DNA from: HKST-UBA85 sp035654775
GTDB lineage: Bacteria; Bacteroidota; Bacteroidia; Flavobacteriales; Flavobacteriaceae
Direction: 5' to 3'
NCBI GenBank assembly: GCA_035654775.1
Contig: DASRWB010000028.1
Span: forward strand, 1-27,451
Length of the DNA stretch: 27,451 nt
In this document: one piece after another, positions 15,045-22,284 of the stretch
Numbering within the stretch: the first letter of the stretch is position 1
Layout: the number at the start of each line of letters is the position of its first letter
Notes under the pieces: model-generated
Told to the model about the DNA's origin: nothing
What the model saw: only the letters and a program-made list of their open reading frames with translations
The model's database searches: none
Translations under genes and position numbers: made by a program

Positions 15045-16817
15045 TTATTTAACCACCAGTTTTTTGGTAGTAGAAATTCCGTTTTGTGTAATGTTTACGA
15101 TATACACGCCGGCTTTTAATGTTGAAACATCAAGGGTAGAGTTTACCGTTGCTGTTTTTACTTGTTTGCCTAGGATGTTGTAAACAACAACTTCAAACGG
15201 CTCCGCATGACTGCCTGAAATAGTTACCAAACCGGTTGATGTTGGATTGGGATGTAAACGAATGCTTGAAATCTCAAAATCATTTACTGATAAAGCACCA
15301 CCGGTTACCTCAGCCCATGTATTTCCTATTCGTAATTCATCTAAAAACATATCAGGAGTTTCACCTGTTGAATCTTGGCGAATAACAAATTGTCCAATAC
15401 TTGATGCGGGAGTAGCATCTGTTCCTGACATGGTAAAAGCAGGAGCAGAACCTCCTAAATCACCTGAATCCGGATTAATCCATAATGCGTGATCACCTGT
15501 ATCAATATTGTAAGACATCACTACAAATATTGGTGTACCAATATCATAAGTAGATGGACTAAATGGAGGACTTGAAGGGATATCTCCAAAACCGATATCA
15601 AAAGTAGAACCTGTAGCATCAGGGTTTGGTCTAACCCAAAGACGCAAATCAAAATCACCTAACACGGCAAAGTATCCTCCGTCAGTTAAATCAGTCATAG
15701 CTGATTGGTCATTAACGGTAAAGATAAAAGAGGTAAATATTTCACCTGAATTTACAGGAGTAAAACTTAATGCCGGATCACTTCCTGTACCACCAAAGAA
15801 CACCATATTTCCTGTAGAAGCAGGTAAGCCGCTATAGGATAAGTTTCCTAAATTAACAATAACCTCATCAGAAGCAGAGGAAACATTTTCCCAATCACCC
15901 GAAGCATCTACAAGGGAAGTGCCGTTAGTATAATCAAAGGGTTCGTATATGGGTAAATCTAATGAAGGCTCACAGACAGGAGAAGTTATTGTACTCATAA
16001 GGTTGCACAAACCACCGGCACCATCGACTGTAACTGTAACATCGGTTCCTTCGGTTACACCGGTAATTATAATTGTACCTGTAGCGACGCTGTTAGGATC
16101 ATCACCACCAACAATTCCACTGTCTGCATTAACATTGTATGAAGCTGTACCTCCACCAGCAAAATTAACAGTAGCAGTGTAAGTGTCTGTACCGCTGGTA
16201 AAATCGTCACATGTAGCGAAAGTAGTTGTTAAGGATAGCTCGCAAACAGCAGCGTCATTTTCATCTCTGAAGGTAGGAGCTTTCGTTTCATAAGTGCCAT
16301 CTTGCTTGCGCTGTATGGATTCTGTTGCATTTGCACCATTTGCGCTTTCATCGTATTGCACACTTTCACCCAAGCCTGCTAATAGCTCAACATCATCAGC
16401 ATCGCCGGTACCATAAACTAAGGCGTCTACCAAATTTGTGCTGGTGACAGGTGTTCCATTAGGAAAGTTGGCAGCAGTATCCTGATATATTGCTAGGGCA
16501 TCTGCACCATTTTGTAAAATATTACTAGCACCCATATCTAAATCACCAGCTGAAATTATGCCTGTATTACCAAGAATAAAAAAACCATTAGCATCTGTGC
16601 TAAACCCGGTTAAATCGAATGTAGCATAACTTAAATCATTGCTTCCATTGTAAAGAACTACAATAAGTCCGTCTAAAGAAGTGTTTGGTGTCCATTTTAT
16701 TTCAATAAACTCTTCTATATCCGTTCCCGGTGTATCAGAGTCTATTTCATTTATCACTTGTGCAAAAGTGGTTGTTGAAATTAAGAGACTAAAAAATAAA
16801 AAGTAAAGTTTTTTCAT
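15045..16817 (-). CDS. Secreted lamin-tail-domain protein with type IX secretion signal
   Basis: A 590-residue exported protein. Residues 1-19 are a Sec signal peptide (KKLYFLFFSLLISTTTFAQ). About 20-150 forms a lamin-tail (LTD) domain, with VINEIDSDTPGTDIEEFIEI at its start. About 195-290 is a Thr/Gly-rich Ig-like beta domain bounded by Cys-containing joins (AVCEL, PVCEPSL). About 295-500 looks like a concanavalin-type lectin/glucanase fold (DWENVS, GNMVFFGG, FLDELRIGN). The last 75 residues are a type IX sorting domain (LHPNPTSTGLVTISG, VYNILGKQVK, GVYIVNITQNG, ending KKLVVK). No catalytic nuclease domain is visible. Function could be surface adhesion or matrix binding; this is inference. 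Confidence 0.85.
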   Translation of the reverse strand: MKKLYFLFFSLLISTTTFAQVINEIDSDTPGTDIEEFIEIKWTPNTSLDGLIVVLYNGSNDLSYATFDLTGFSTDANGFFILGNTGIISAGDLDMGASNILQNGADALAIYQDTAANFPNGTPVTSTNLVDALVYGTGDADDVELLAGLGESVQYDESANGANATESIQRKQDGTYETKAPTFRDENDAAVCELSLTTTFATCDDFTSGTDTYTATVNFAGGGTASYNVNADSGIVGGDDPNSVATGTIIITGVTEGTDVTVTVDGAGGLCNLMSTITSPVCEPSLDLPIYEPFDYTNGTSLVDASGDWENVSSASDEVIVNLGNLSYSGLPASTGNMVFFGGTGSDPALSFTPVNSGEIFTSFIFTVNDQSAMTDLTDGGYFAVLGDFDLRLWVRPNPDATGSTFDIGFGDIPSSPPFSPSTYDIGTPIFVVMSYNIDTGDHALWINPDSGDLGGSAPAFTMSGTDATPASSIGQFVIRQDSTGETPDMFLDELRIGNTWAEVTGGALSVNDFEISSIRLHPNPTSTGLVTISGSHAEPFEVVVYNILGKQVKTATVNSTLDVSTLKAGVYIVNITQNGISTTKKLVVK

Positions 16818-16842
16818 AATAAAAAATTGATTGTTTAATGTT

Positions 16843-16870
16843 CAAAGATAAGAATAAATGTGAGAAAGAA
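16843..16870 (-). promoter_or_regulatory. Probable promoter of the lamin-tail protein gene
   Basis: On the minus strand a perfect -7 element TATCTTTG (16843-16850) is preceded by a partial -33 box TTC (16868-16870) with a 17-base spacer, leaving about 20 bases of leader before the ATG. Confidence 0.5.
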
Positions 16871-16907
16871 TAAACTCCATAGAGGTTAAAAATTTTATTT
16901 ACAAAAT

Positions 16908-16936
16908 GTTAACCTATTTTGGTTTTTTAGGTTAAC
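16908..16936. promoter_or_regulatory. Operator-like inverted repeat upstream of the response regulator
   Basis: Perfect 9-base arms GTTAACCTA (16908-16916) and TAGGTTAAC (16928-16936) around an 11-base T-rich centre; arm starts are 20 bases apart, about two helical turns. Related AGGTTAA (16883-16889) and GTTAAC (16981-16986) copies lie on either side. The two flanking genes diverge, so a terminator role is unlikely. A binding site for a dimeric regulator, perhaps the adjacent PhoB-like protein, is inferred. Confidence 0.5.
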
Positions 16937-17005
16937 TTTAGGTAAGCCTAATATTACCAAATTATTAAATGCAAGTTGCTGTTAACAAATTCTATTTATT
17001 AACTT

Positions 17006-17013
17006 TATCTTTG
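17006..17013 (+). promoter_or_regulatory. Probable -7 promoter element of the two-component operon
   Basis: Perfect TATCTTTG, 23 bases before the ATG at 17037. No -33 box at the normal distance (nearest TTG gives a 27-base spacer), which would suit a promoter needing an activator. Confidence 0.45.
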
Positions 17014-17036
17014 ACGGGTACTAAAGTCAGAAGTGC

Positions 17037-17720
17037 ATGAAAAAAAACGACATTAAAATCCTCTTGGTAGATGATGAGCCGGATATTCTGGAAATAGTGG
17101 GCTACAATTTGGAAGCCGAAGGGTATCAAGTTAGCACTGCCGAAAATGGTATAGAAGCGGTAAAAAAAGCCAAAAAAATACAACCTCATTTAATAATACT
17201 GGATGTGATGATGCCGGAAATGGATGGGATTGAAGCTTGCGAACAAATACGACGTGTTCCTGAGTTGCAGGATACCATTATCACTTTTTTAACTGCCAGA
17301 GGTGAAGACTATTCGCAGGTTGCCGGGTTTGATGCCGGAGCAGACGATTATATTACCAAGCCCATAAAACCCAAAGTTTTGGTGAGTAAAGTAAAGGCGC
17401 TTCTACGCAGGTTAAAGGAAGAAAATTCGACCACAGAGGTTTTAAAAATAGGCGGTTTGGTTATCAATAGAGACGAGTACAAAATTGTACTTAAGGGCGA
17501 AGAGATAGTTTTACCCCGAAAAGAGTTTGAATTGTTATCTTTGTTGGCGTCTAAGCCCGGTAAAGTTTTTAAGCGCGAAGAAATTTTGGATAAAGTATGG
17601 GGAAATGAAGTAGTAGTAGGTGGTCGAACCATAGATGTGCATATTAGAAAACTACGTGAAAAAATTGGAGATGAATCGTTTAAAACCGTAAAAGGCGTGG
17701 GATATAAGTTTGTAGATTAA
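17037..17720 (+). CDS. OmpR/PhoB-family response regulator
   Basis: A 227-residue DNA-binding response regulator. The receiver domain (about 5-120) has all key residues: acidic pocket D12-D13, phosphoacceptor D56 in LIILDVMMPEMDG, T86 in FLTARGE and K108 in YITKPIKP. The C-terminal winged helix (about 132-227) shows the OmpR-type pattern LPRKEFELLSLLASKPGKVF, then WGNEVVVGGRTIDVHIRKLR and VKGVGYKF. It resembles flavobacterial PhoB-like regulators, but the signal it serves is not shown by sequence. Its stop is directly followed by the kinase ATG, and the inverted repeat at 16908-16936 could be an autoregulatory site. Confidence 0.94.
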   Translation: MKKNDIKILLVDDEPDILEIVGYNLEAEGYQVSTAENGIEAVKKAKKIQPHLIILDVMMPEMDGIEACEQIRRVPELQDTIITFLTARGEDYSQVAGFDAGADDYITKPIKPKVLVSKVKALLRRLKEENSTTEVLKIGGLVINRDEYKIVLKGEEIVLPRKEFELLSLLASKPGKVFKREEILDKVWGNEVVVGGRTIDVHIRKLREKIGDESFKTVKGVGYKFVD

Positions 17721-18761
17721 ATGACTCAAAAATTAAAAAAATCGTATAAGTTTGCTTTAAAAACAGCCTTGTACATAACCCTATTTTTAACGCTCTTCAT
17801 GGGTGTTTTTTTTTATGTCTTAGAGGTTAATTTGTTTTATCTTTTTGGCGTTGCTATCTGTAGTTTTAGCATTCCCTTTTTTATTATTCAGCACCGCGTG
17901 GAGCACTTTATTTACCGTAGGATAAAAAAAATCTACGACGACTTAACCCTGCTGGAGTCCACTACGCTTAGAAATCAACCCATTACCACGGATATGGCTA
18001 CGCTCACCAAAGAAATAGACAAGTATGCCAAAGACAAAAAACTGGAAATAGAAACGCTGAAGGTGCGTGAAGAATATCGAAAAGAATTTTTTGGCAATGT
18101 TTCCCATGAACTAAAAACACCACTCTTTACGGTACAAGGATATATAGAAACGCTACTTGATGGTGCCATAGACGACAAAAGAGTAAATAAAAAATACCTG
18201 AGCAGAGCCAATAAAGGAGTAGAACGCCTGATATACATTGTTAAAGACCTGGATATGATTACCAAGCTGGAACTGGGCGATTTGGCACTCAACCTAACTA
18301 CCTTTAACATTGTTGAACTCATACAAAATGTCTTTGACCTTTTTGAAATGAAGGCAAAAGACAAAAGAATCACCCTTACCTTTGATAAAATTTATAAAGA
18401 GCCTATTCTTGTTATGGCAGATAGAGAACGCATACAGCAAGTACTGACCAACCTTATAGTGAACTCCATAAAGTATGGCAGAGACAAAGGCACTACCGAA
18501 GTAAGCATTGAAAATTTAATAAAAAACAAAGTAATAGTTCGAATAACAGACAATGGCGAAGGCATATCAAAACAAAATTTACCCAGAATTTTTGAGCGTT
18601 TTTACCGCGTAGACAAAAGTGGCTCAAGAAAAGAAGGCGGTTCAGGATTAGGCTTGTCCATTGTTAAGCATATTATTGAAGCACACAATGAAAAAATTTA
18701 TGTAGAAAGTGAGTTTGGTGTAGGAAGCGAGTTTTCATTTACCCTGGAAAAGACCAAATAA
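17721..18761 (+). CDS. Sensor histidine kinase, PhoR-like
   Basis: A 346-residue membrane kinase, partner of the response regulator that ends on the preceding base. Two adjacent transmembrane helices (about 12-33 and 36-55) leave almost no periplasmic loop, so sensing is probably within the membrane, in the cytoplasm or through a partner. There is no clear HAMP or PAS domain; a charged helix (about 60-115) leads to the HisKA box FFGNVSHELKTPLFT with H129. The HATPase domain has the N box LTNLIVNSIKYGRD, the G1 box DNGEGIS, the F box RIFERFYRVDKS and the G2 box GGSGLGLSIV. The last 27 bases overlap the tail of the convergent glycosyltransferase gene. Confidence 0.93.
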   Translation: MTQKLKKSYKFALKTALYITLFLTLFMGVFFYVLEVNLFYLFGVAICSFSIPFFIIQHRVEHFIYRRIKKIYDDLTLLESTTLRNQPITTDMATLTKEIDKYAKDKKLEIETLKVREEYRKEFFGNVSHELKTPLFTVQGYIETLLDGAIDDKRVNKKYLSRANKGVERLIYIVKDLDMITKLELGDLALNLTTFNIVELIQNVFDLFEMKAKDKRITLTFDKIYKEPILVMADRERIQQVLTNLIVNSIKYGRDKGTTEVSIENLIKNKVIVRITDNGEGISKQNLPRIFERFYRVDKSGSRKEGGSGLGLSIVKHIIEAHNEKIYVESEFGVGSEFSFTLEKTK

Positions 18762-19796
18762 TTTTTCAAAAGAGATTTCTTCTGAAATGGAGTGTAAGCC
18801 TTGATATGAAGCAACTTCATCCAATTTTTCAAGAGAAAATGATGCTTGTTCGCAGTAAGGTGCCAGTTGTTGTTTTTGCATTAAATGTGCCAGATATTCT
18901 TGTTCAAACTGTCCGGGTGTAGGAATAAAAAAGGCTTTTTTTTCCAGCTTGGCCAAATCCATAATTGTGGTATATCCCGACCGGGAAATAATCAATGCAC
19001 TTCTATTTAAACTTTGTTCAAGCTGCTCGCTGGTCATAAAATTATACACCGTTAGGTTGTTTTGATGGGCAACCGTTTGCTGTTCTTCAACCACACCGCG
19101 TGTTATTAAAACTTTTTTAGGGTGGTTTTTTAACTGTGAAACAAGCAATCTCTCGAGCAATTCCCGCTGCGGTTCCGGACCGGAAATTAAGACCATAATA
19201 TCATATACTATCTCGCTTTCCGTTTTACGAAAACGACTTATTGGACCAATGTATTTTAAAGGAACATTACAAGAAGAAACATGACCAAGCTTTCCCGATA
19301 AATTAGGCTCAGTAGAAGTATCCGGCACCCAGCATTCGGTAAAACGACGCATGTATTTTTGATGGAGCTTGGTGCTTAACCAGGTTGTATTTCCGCTCAG
19401 CACCTGAAGTTGGTGAGTTATAAAAACACAAGGCACGAGCTTGCTGTACACGCCCAATCGGTTATCCGAAATTATACCGGATAGCTCGTACTTTACCAGC
19501 AGTTGCCCGGTGATTTTTCTTTCCGCCTTTATCGCTTTAAGTATTTTAGGTGAATTTTGAATGAATTTCAGTTTAAACCACTTGCCCTTTTTTGCATATT
19601 TTATGTTGTAAGAAGGCAAGGAAACCGCAGTGAGTTCCGGAAATTCCTTTTTCAGCAAGACCAAAGCATCTCCATCGGAAGCCAAAATAGGCTCAAAACC
19701 ATGAGTAAGCAATGCATTTACTATTGGGATACAGCGCGTGGCATGACCCAATCCCCAATTTAACGGCGCGACAAGAATGCGTTTTTTTAATTTCAT
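18735..19796 (-). CDS. MurG-like glycosyltransferase (GT-B fold)
   Basis: A 353-residue GT-B glycosyltransferase of the group resembling MurG/GT28. The N-terminal domain opens with RILVAPLNWGLGHATRCIPI (residues 5-24), with the glycine-rich loop typical of these enzymes. The C-terminal domain carries the donor-binding part: VYNFMTSEQLEQSL, then ALIISRSGYTTIMDLAKLEK, then FFIPTPGQFEQEYLA. It is not MurG itself, which is longer in its acceptor half and sits in the dcw cluster. Donor and acceptor are unknown. I chose the ATG at 19796 rather than the TTG at 19841, which lies upstream of a perfect -7 box. The C-terminus runs into the convergent kinase gene. Confidence 0.85.
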   Translation of the reverse strand: MKLKKRILVAPLNWGLGHATRCIPIVNALLTHGFEPILASDGDALVLLKKEFPELTAVSLPSYNIKYAKKGKWFKLKFIQNSPKILKAIKAERKITGQLLVKYELSGIISDNRLGVYSKLVPCVFITHQLQVLSGNTTWLSTKLHQKYMRRFTECWVPDTSTEPNLSGKLGHVSSCNVPLKYIGPISRFRKTESEIVYDIMVLISGPEPQRELLERLLVSQLKNHPKKVLITRGVVEEQQTVAHQNNLTVYNFMTSEQLEQSLNRSALIISRSGYTTIMDLAKLEKKAFFIPTPGQFEQEYLAHLMQKQQLAPYCEQASFSLEKLDEVASYQGLHSISEEISFEKLFGLFQGK

Positions 19797-19804
19797 AGTA
19801 AAAG

Positions 19805-19812
19805 CAAATGTA
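19805..19812 (-). promoter_or_regulatory. Probable -7 promoter element of the glycosyltransferase gene
   Basis: On the minus strand this reads TACATTTG, perfect TAnnTTTG, with only eight bases before the ATG at 19796. No -33 box in range (nearest TTG gives a 26-base spacer). A leaderless or nearly leaderless transcript is implied. Confidence 0.45.
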
Positions 19813-19819
19813 AAGCAGT

Positions 19820-19850
19820 TTTGTTTCCTTAATTTTACCAAATAATTTTA
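19820..19850 (+). promoter_or_regulatory. Probable promoter of the trmB operon
   Basis: Perfect -33 box TTTG at 19820-19823 and near-perfect -7 box TAATTTTA at 19843-19850 (one mismatch), with a 19-base spacer. It leaves 32 bases before the GTG start at 19883 and is back to back with the glycosyltransferase promoter. Confidence 0.55.
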
Positions 19851-19882
19851 TAATAATAAGAAATTGTTAATTAATCAATCCG

Positions 19883-20557
19883 GTGGGAAGTAAAAATAAA
19901 CTTAAAAGATTTAGAGAAAACGAACAGTTTGAAAACGTAATTCAACCTTCTAGAGAAACTCTGGTGGATGGCAATTTTAATCTTAAAGGAAACTGGAACC
20001 GTTCTTTTTTTAAAAACACAAATCCGTTGGTACTAGAGTTAGGTTGCGGAAAAGGAGAATATACCGTAGCGCTGGCAAAAAAATACCCGGATAAAAATTT
20101 TTTAGGGATAGATATTAAAGGTGCCCGGTTTTGGCGCGGTGCCAAAACGGCTCTTGAAGAAGGTATAAAAAATGCCGGTTTTTTGCGTACCCAAATCGAG
20201 CTTATTGATTTGGCTTTTGCCCCAGACGAAGTGGACGAAATCTGGATTACGTTTCCTGATCCGCAAATTAAATACAAGCGAACCAAACACAGGTTGACCA
20301 ATTCGCAGTTTTTAAAGAAATACCAAAAAATTTTAAAGCCTGACGGAATAGTGAATTTAAAAACTGACAGCGAATTTATGCACGGGTATACGCTTGGACT
20401 TTTGCATGGAGAAGGACATGAAGTGTTGTATGCCAATAACGATGTGTATCATCAAACCGGAAGTCCGGAAGAAGTTACAGGCATTCAAACCTTTTATGAA
20501 AGTCAATATTTGGAACAAAACAAACCAATTACGTATATTAGGTTCAAAATCAGGTAA
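19883..20557 (+). CDS. trmB: tRNA (guanine-N7-)-methyltransferase
   Basis: A 224-residue SAM-dependent enzyme that makes m7G46 in tRNA variable loops. The SAM site is VLELGCGKGEYTVALAKKYP (50-69), followed by FLGIDIKGARFWRGAKTALE and the catalytic and tRNA-binding signature IWITFPDPQIKYKRTKHRL. The start is GTG at 19883: from there the sequence (GSKNKLKRFREN) matches family N-termini and no suitable ATG exists. It begins a tightly packed unit, with the transporter TTG start 3 bases after the trmB stop. Normal length and motifs. Confidence 0.95.
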   Translation: MGSKNKLKRFRENEQFENVIQPSRETLVDGNFNLKGNWNRSFFKNTNPLVLELGCGKGEYTVALAKKYPDKNFLGIDIKGARFWRGAKTALEEGIKNAGFLRTQIELIDLAFAPDEVDEIWITFPDPQIKYKRTKHRLTNSQFLKKYQKILKPDGIVNLKTDSEFMHGYTLGLLHGEGHEVLYANNDVYHQTGSPEEVTGIQTFYESQYLEQNKPITYIRFKIR

Positions 20558-20560
20558 TTT

Positions 20561-21190
20561 TTGGATATCACTTTACTTTTTTTTATAGGATTGCTTATTG
20601 CACTTGTGGGTGTAATTCCTCCAGGATTGCTAAACATGACCGCAGCAAAAATAAGTCTGAAAGAAGGTTACAGCAGAGGCATTATGTTTTCTGTAGGTGC
20701 TTGTTTGGTGGTAACCATCCAAACCACTATTGCGGCGGTATTTGCGAAATATTTAAGCAATCATCCGGATGTAATAGCTATTTTGCAACAAGTAGCGTTG
20801 GTCATCTTCATTCTTATCACGATATACTATTTTAAGTTGGCTAAGAAAAACACAAGTTTACCTATTAAAGCCAAATCAAGAAGTAAACACAGCCGGTTTT
20901 TTCAAGGCATGTTGCTCTCTGCACTCAATGTATTTCCTATACCGTATCAAGCCTACATGACCTTAACTATTGCTTCTTTTGGGTGGATGACTTTTGAAAA
21001 AATAAGCATCACAGCCTATGTTTCCGGAGCTACCATGGGCACTTTTGTCATGTTGTATATTTATATTTTCTTTTTTGATAAAATAAAAAGCAAACGCTTG
21101 ACCTCACAAAAAAGCATGAACTACATCATAGGTAGTATAACCGGGGTTATTGCTATAATTACCCTTATCAAAATCATTCAAGAACTGTAA
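20561..21190 (+). CDS. LysE-family amino-acid exporter-like membrane protein
   Basis: A 209-residue inner-membrane protein of the LysE/RhtB superfamily with about six hydrophobic helices (roughly 2-24, 39-61, 68-89, 113-135, 145-167 and 185-206). The first helix has the family motif GVIPPGLLNMTAAKISLKEG (17-36), equivalent to the G-x-x-x-x-P-G-P segment of exporters. The start is an unusual TTG at 20561, because the next ATG lies after the PPGLLN motif and would remove the first helix. The exported solute is unknown. It starts 3 bases after trmB and abuts the alkyltransferase-like gene. Confidence 0.85.
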   Translation: MDITLLFFIGLLIALVGVIPPGLLNMTAAKISLKEGYSRGIMFSVGACLVVTIQTTIAAVFAKYLSNHPDVIAILQQVALVIFILITIYYFKLAKKNTSLPIKAKSRSKHSRFFQGMLLSALNVFPIPYQAYMTLTIASFGWMTFEKISITAYVSGATMGTFVMLYIYIFFFDKIKSKRLTSQKSMNYIIGSITGVIAIITLIKIIQEL

Positions 21191-21520
21191 ATGAAGCCTG
21201 AAACCCAAAATTTTTTCGAAAAAGTATATGCTGTGGCCAAACAAATTCCCTACGGAAGAGTTACCAGTTATGGTGCTATTGCCAAATATTTGGGAGCTGC
21301 CAGAAGTGCTCGAATGGTTGGTTATGCCATGAACGGCTCTGTAGGTAAAGATATTCCTGCTCACAGAGTGGTAAACAGAAACGGACTACTTACCGGAAAG
21401 CATCATTTTGACGGAACCCACTTGATGCAACAGCTTTTAGAAAACGAAGGAATCAAAATTAAAAACAATCAAGTGCAAGATTTTGATAAGGTGTTTTGGA
21501 ATCCTTTATCAGAACTATAG
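21191..21520 (+). CDS. Alkyltransferase-like (ATL) protein, MGMT homologue without active cysteine
   Basis: A 109-residue protein matching only the DNA-binding half of O6-alkylguanine-DNA alkyltransferase. The family's PCHR active site is PAHR here (P56-A57-H58-R59), so the alkyl-accepting cysteine is missing. Retained are the Tyr and Arg-finger residues that flip out bases (RVTSYGAIAKYLG with Y27; ARMVGYAM with R41) and the HRVVNRNGLLTG loop. Known ATL proteins, usually with Trp at this place, bind O6-alkylguanine and pass it to nucleotide excision repair without repairing it themselves. The same role is inferred. The start abuts the transporter stop with no gap, and the last 6 bases overlap the convergent hypothetical gene. 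Confidence 0.9.
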   Translation: MKPETQNFFEKVYAVAKQIPYGRVTSYGAIAKYLGAARSARMVGYAMNGSVGKDIPAHRVVNRNGLLTGKHHFDGTHLMQQLLENEGIKIKNNQVQDFDKVFWNPLSEL

Positions 21521-22084
21521 ATTGACTTTTTTTGCTTCTGTCCTTATGAAATTTTCTAACTCTTTATTTATAGTATTGAATAAAACTTCTATTAACTGTT
21601 GTAAACTAGCAGCTCCACCAAATTTTTTTATATAAACGGTTTCTCCATTTATTATATCGATATCATTACAAAAGAATAGCAATTCTAATGTTGATTTATC
21701 ATCATCAACATGTTCTTCATAAGGACAAAATTTTAATTTTTTTGGGAATATGCTATAACTCTCACTATCTATATGGATTTCTACTACATATTCAGCATCG
21801 TAGTATTCTGTAAAGTTTTCAAATTCTACAAAAGTGTACTTAAATTGAAAACCTTTCATTCGGATAAAGTTTTTCTTTCGGTTTGCTGTGTTTATAAAAA
21901 ATTTGCCAGGATATTTATTTTTTTTATACCATTCTTTAGCCTTTTTAAAAATAAAATCTTTACTCAGACCTTCTAGCTTAACTACTACACTTTGAGTTAA
22001 CCCATTTTCATGGTAAATAAATTTTTCCTGCGAAAAACAAAAACAACATACTAAACTAAAAAATCCAATAACGATTGTTTTCAT
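21515..22084 (-). CDS. Secreted hypothetical protein, AT-rich
   Basis: A 189-residue protein I do not recognise with confidence. Residues 1-18 form a signal peptide (KTIVIGFFSLVCCFCFSQ) without a normal lipobox. The mature part begins EKFIYHENGLTQSVVVKLEG, followed by an amphipathic helix (SKDFIFKKAKEWYKKNKY) and alternating beta strands, a pattern reminiscent of the Bacteroidota DUF4468 periplasmic fold; that match is tentative. GC over 21601-21900 is about 27%, well below neighbouring genes, which may mean a recent or poorly constrained gene. It is a single gene, convergent with the alkyltransferase-like gene and divergent from mrp. Confidence 0.75.
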   Translation of the reverse strand: MKTIVIGFFSLVCCFCFSQEKFIYHENGLTQSVVVKLEGLSKDFIFKKAKEWYKKNKYPGKFFINTANRKKNFIRMKGFQFKYTFVEFENFTEYYDAEYVVEIHIDSESYSIFPKKLKFCPYEEHVDDDKSTLELLFFCNDIDIINGETVYIKKFGGAASLQQLIEVLFNTINKELENFIRTEAKKVNL

Positions 22085-22168
22085 TTTAATTAAAATTACA
22101 AGTCCTTGATTTAAAAGTAATCAATTCACAGATTCGTTTTACGAATTAACATTTATTTTTTAAGCTAT

Positions 22169-22185
22169 ATGACTTTAAAAGTCAT
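22169..22185. promoter_or_regulatory. Operator-like palindrome upstream of mrp
   Basis: Perfect 8-base inverted repeat ATGACTTT (22169-22176), one central base, AAAGTCAT (22178-22185). It lies 43 bases upstream of the mrp -33 box and 85 bases upstream of the divergent hypothetical gene. The odd 17-base form suits a dimeric regulator; the protein is unknown. Confidence 0.45.
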
Positions 22186-22227
22186 TGAGAAATAAAATTT
22201 AACGATAAATCCTTTCAATAACTTAGC

Positions 22228-22258
22228 TTTCTATTCTAAACATTTCGCTGTATATTTG
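22228..22258 (+). promoter_or_regulatory. Probable promoter of the mrp-nifU-FNR-ferredoxin set
   Basis: Perfect -7 element TATATTTG at 22251-22258 with a one-mismatch -33 box TTTC at 22228-22231 and a 19-base spacer, leaving 26 bases before the mrp ATG. Confidence 0.6.
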
Positions 22259-22284
22259 TAGTTTAGAATTATTCTACATAAACC

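Noticed and set aside
15949..16182. Plus-strand open frames inside the lamin-tail protein gene
   Set aside because: They are antisense to a long gene with signal peptide and sorting domain; they have no domain content of their own.
19942..20436. Long minus-strand open frame opposite trmB
   Set aside because: Fully covered by trmB, which has all its family motifs; the antisense protein has no recognisable features.
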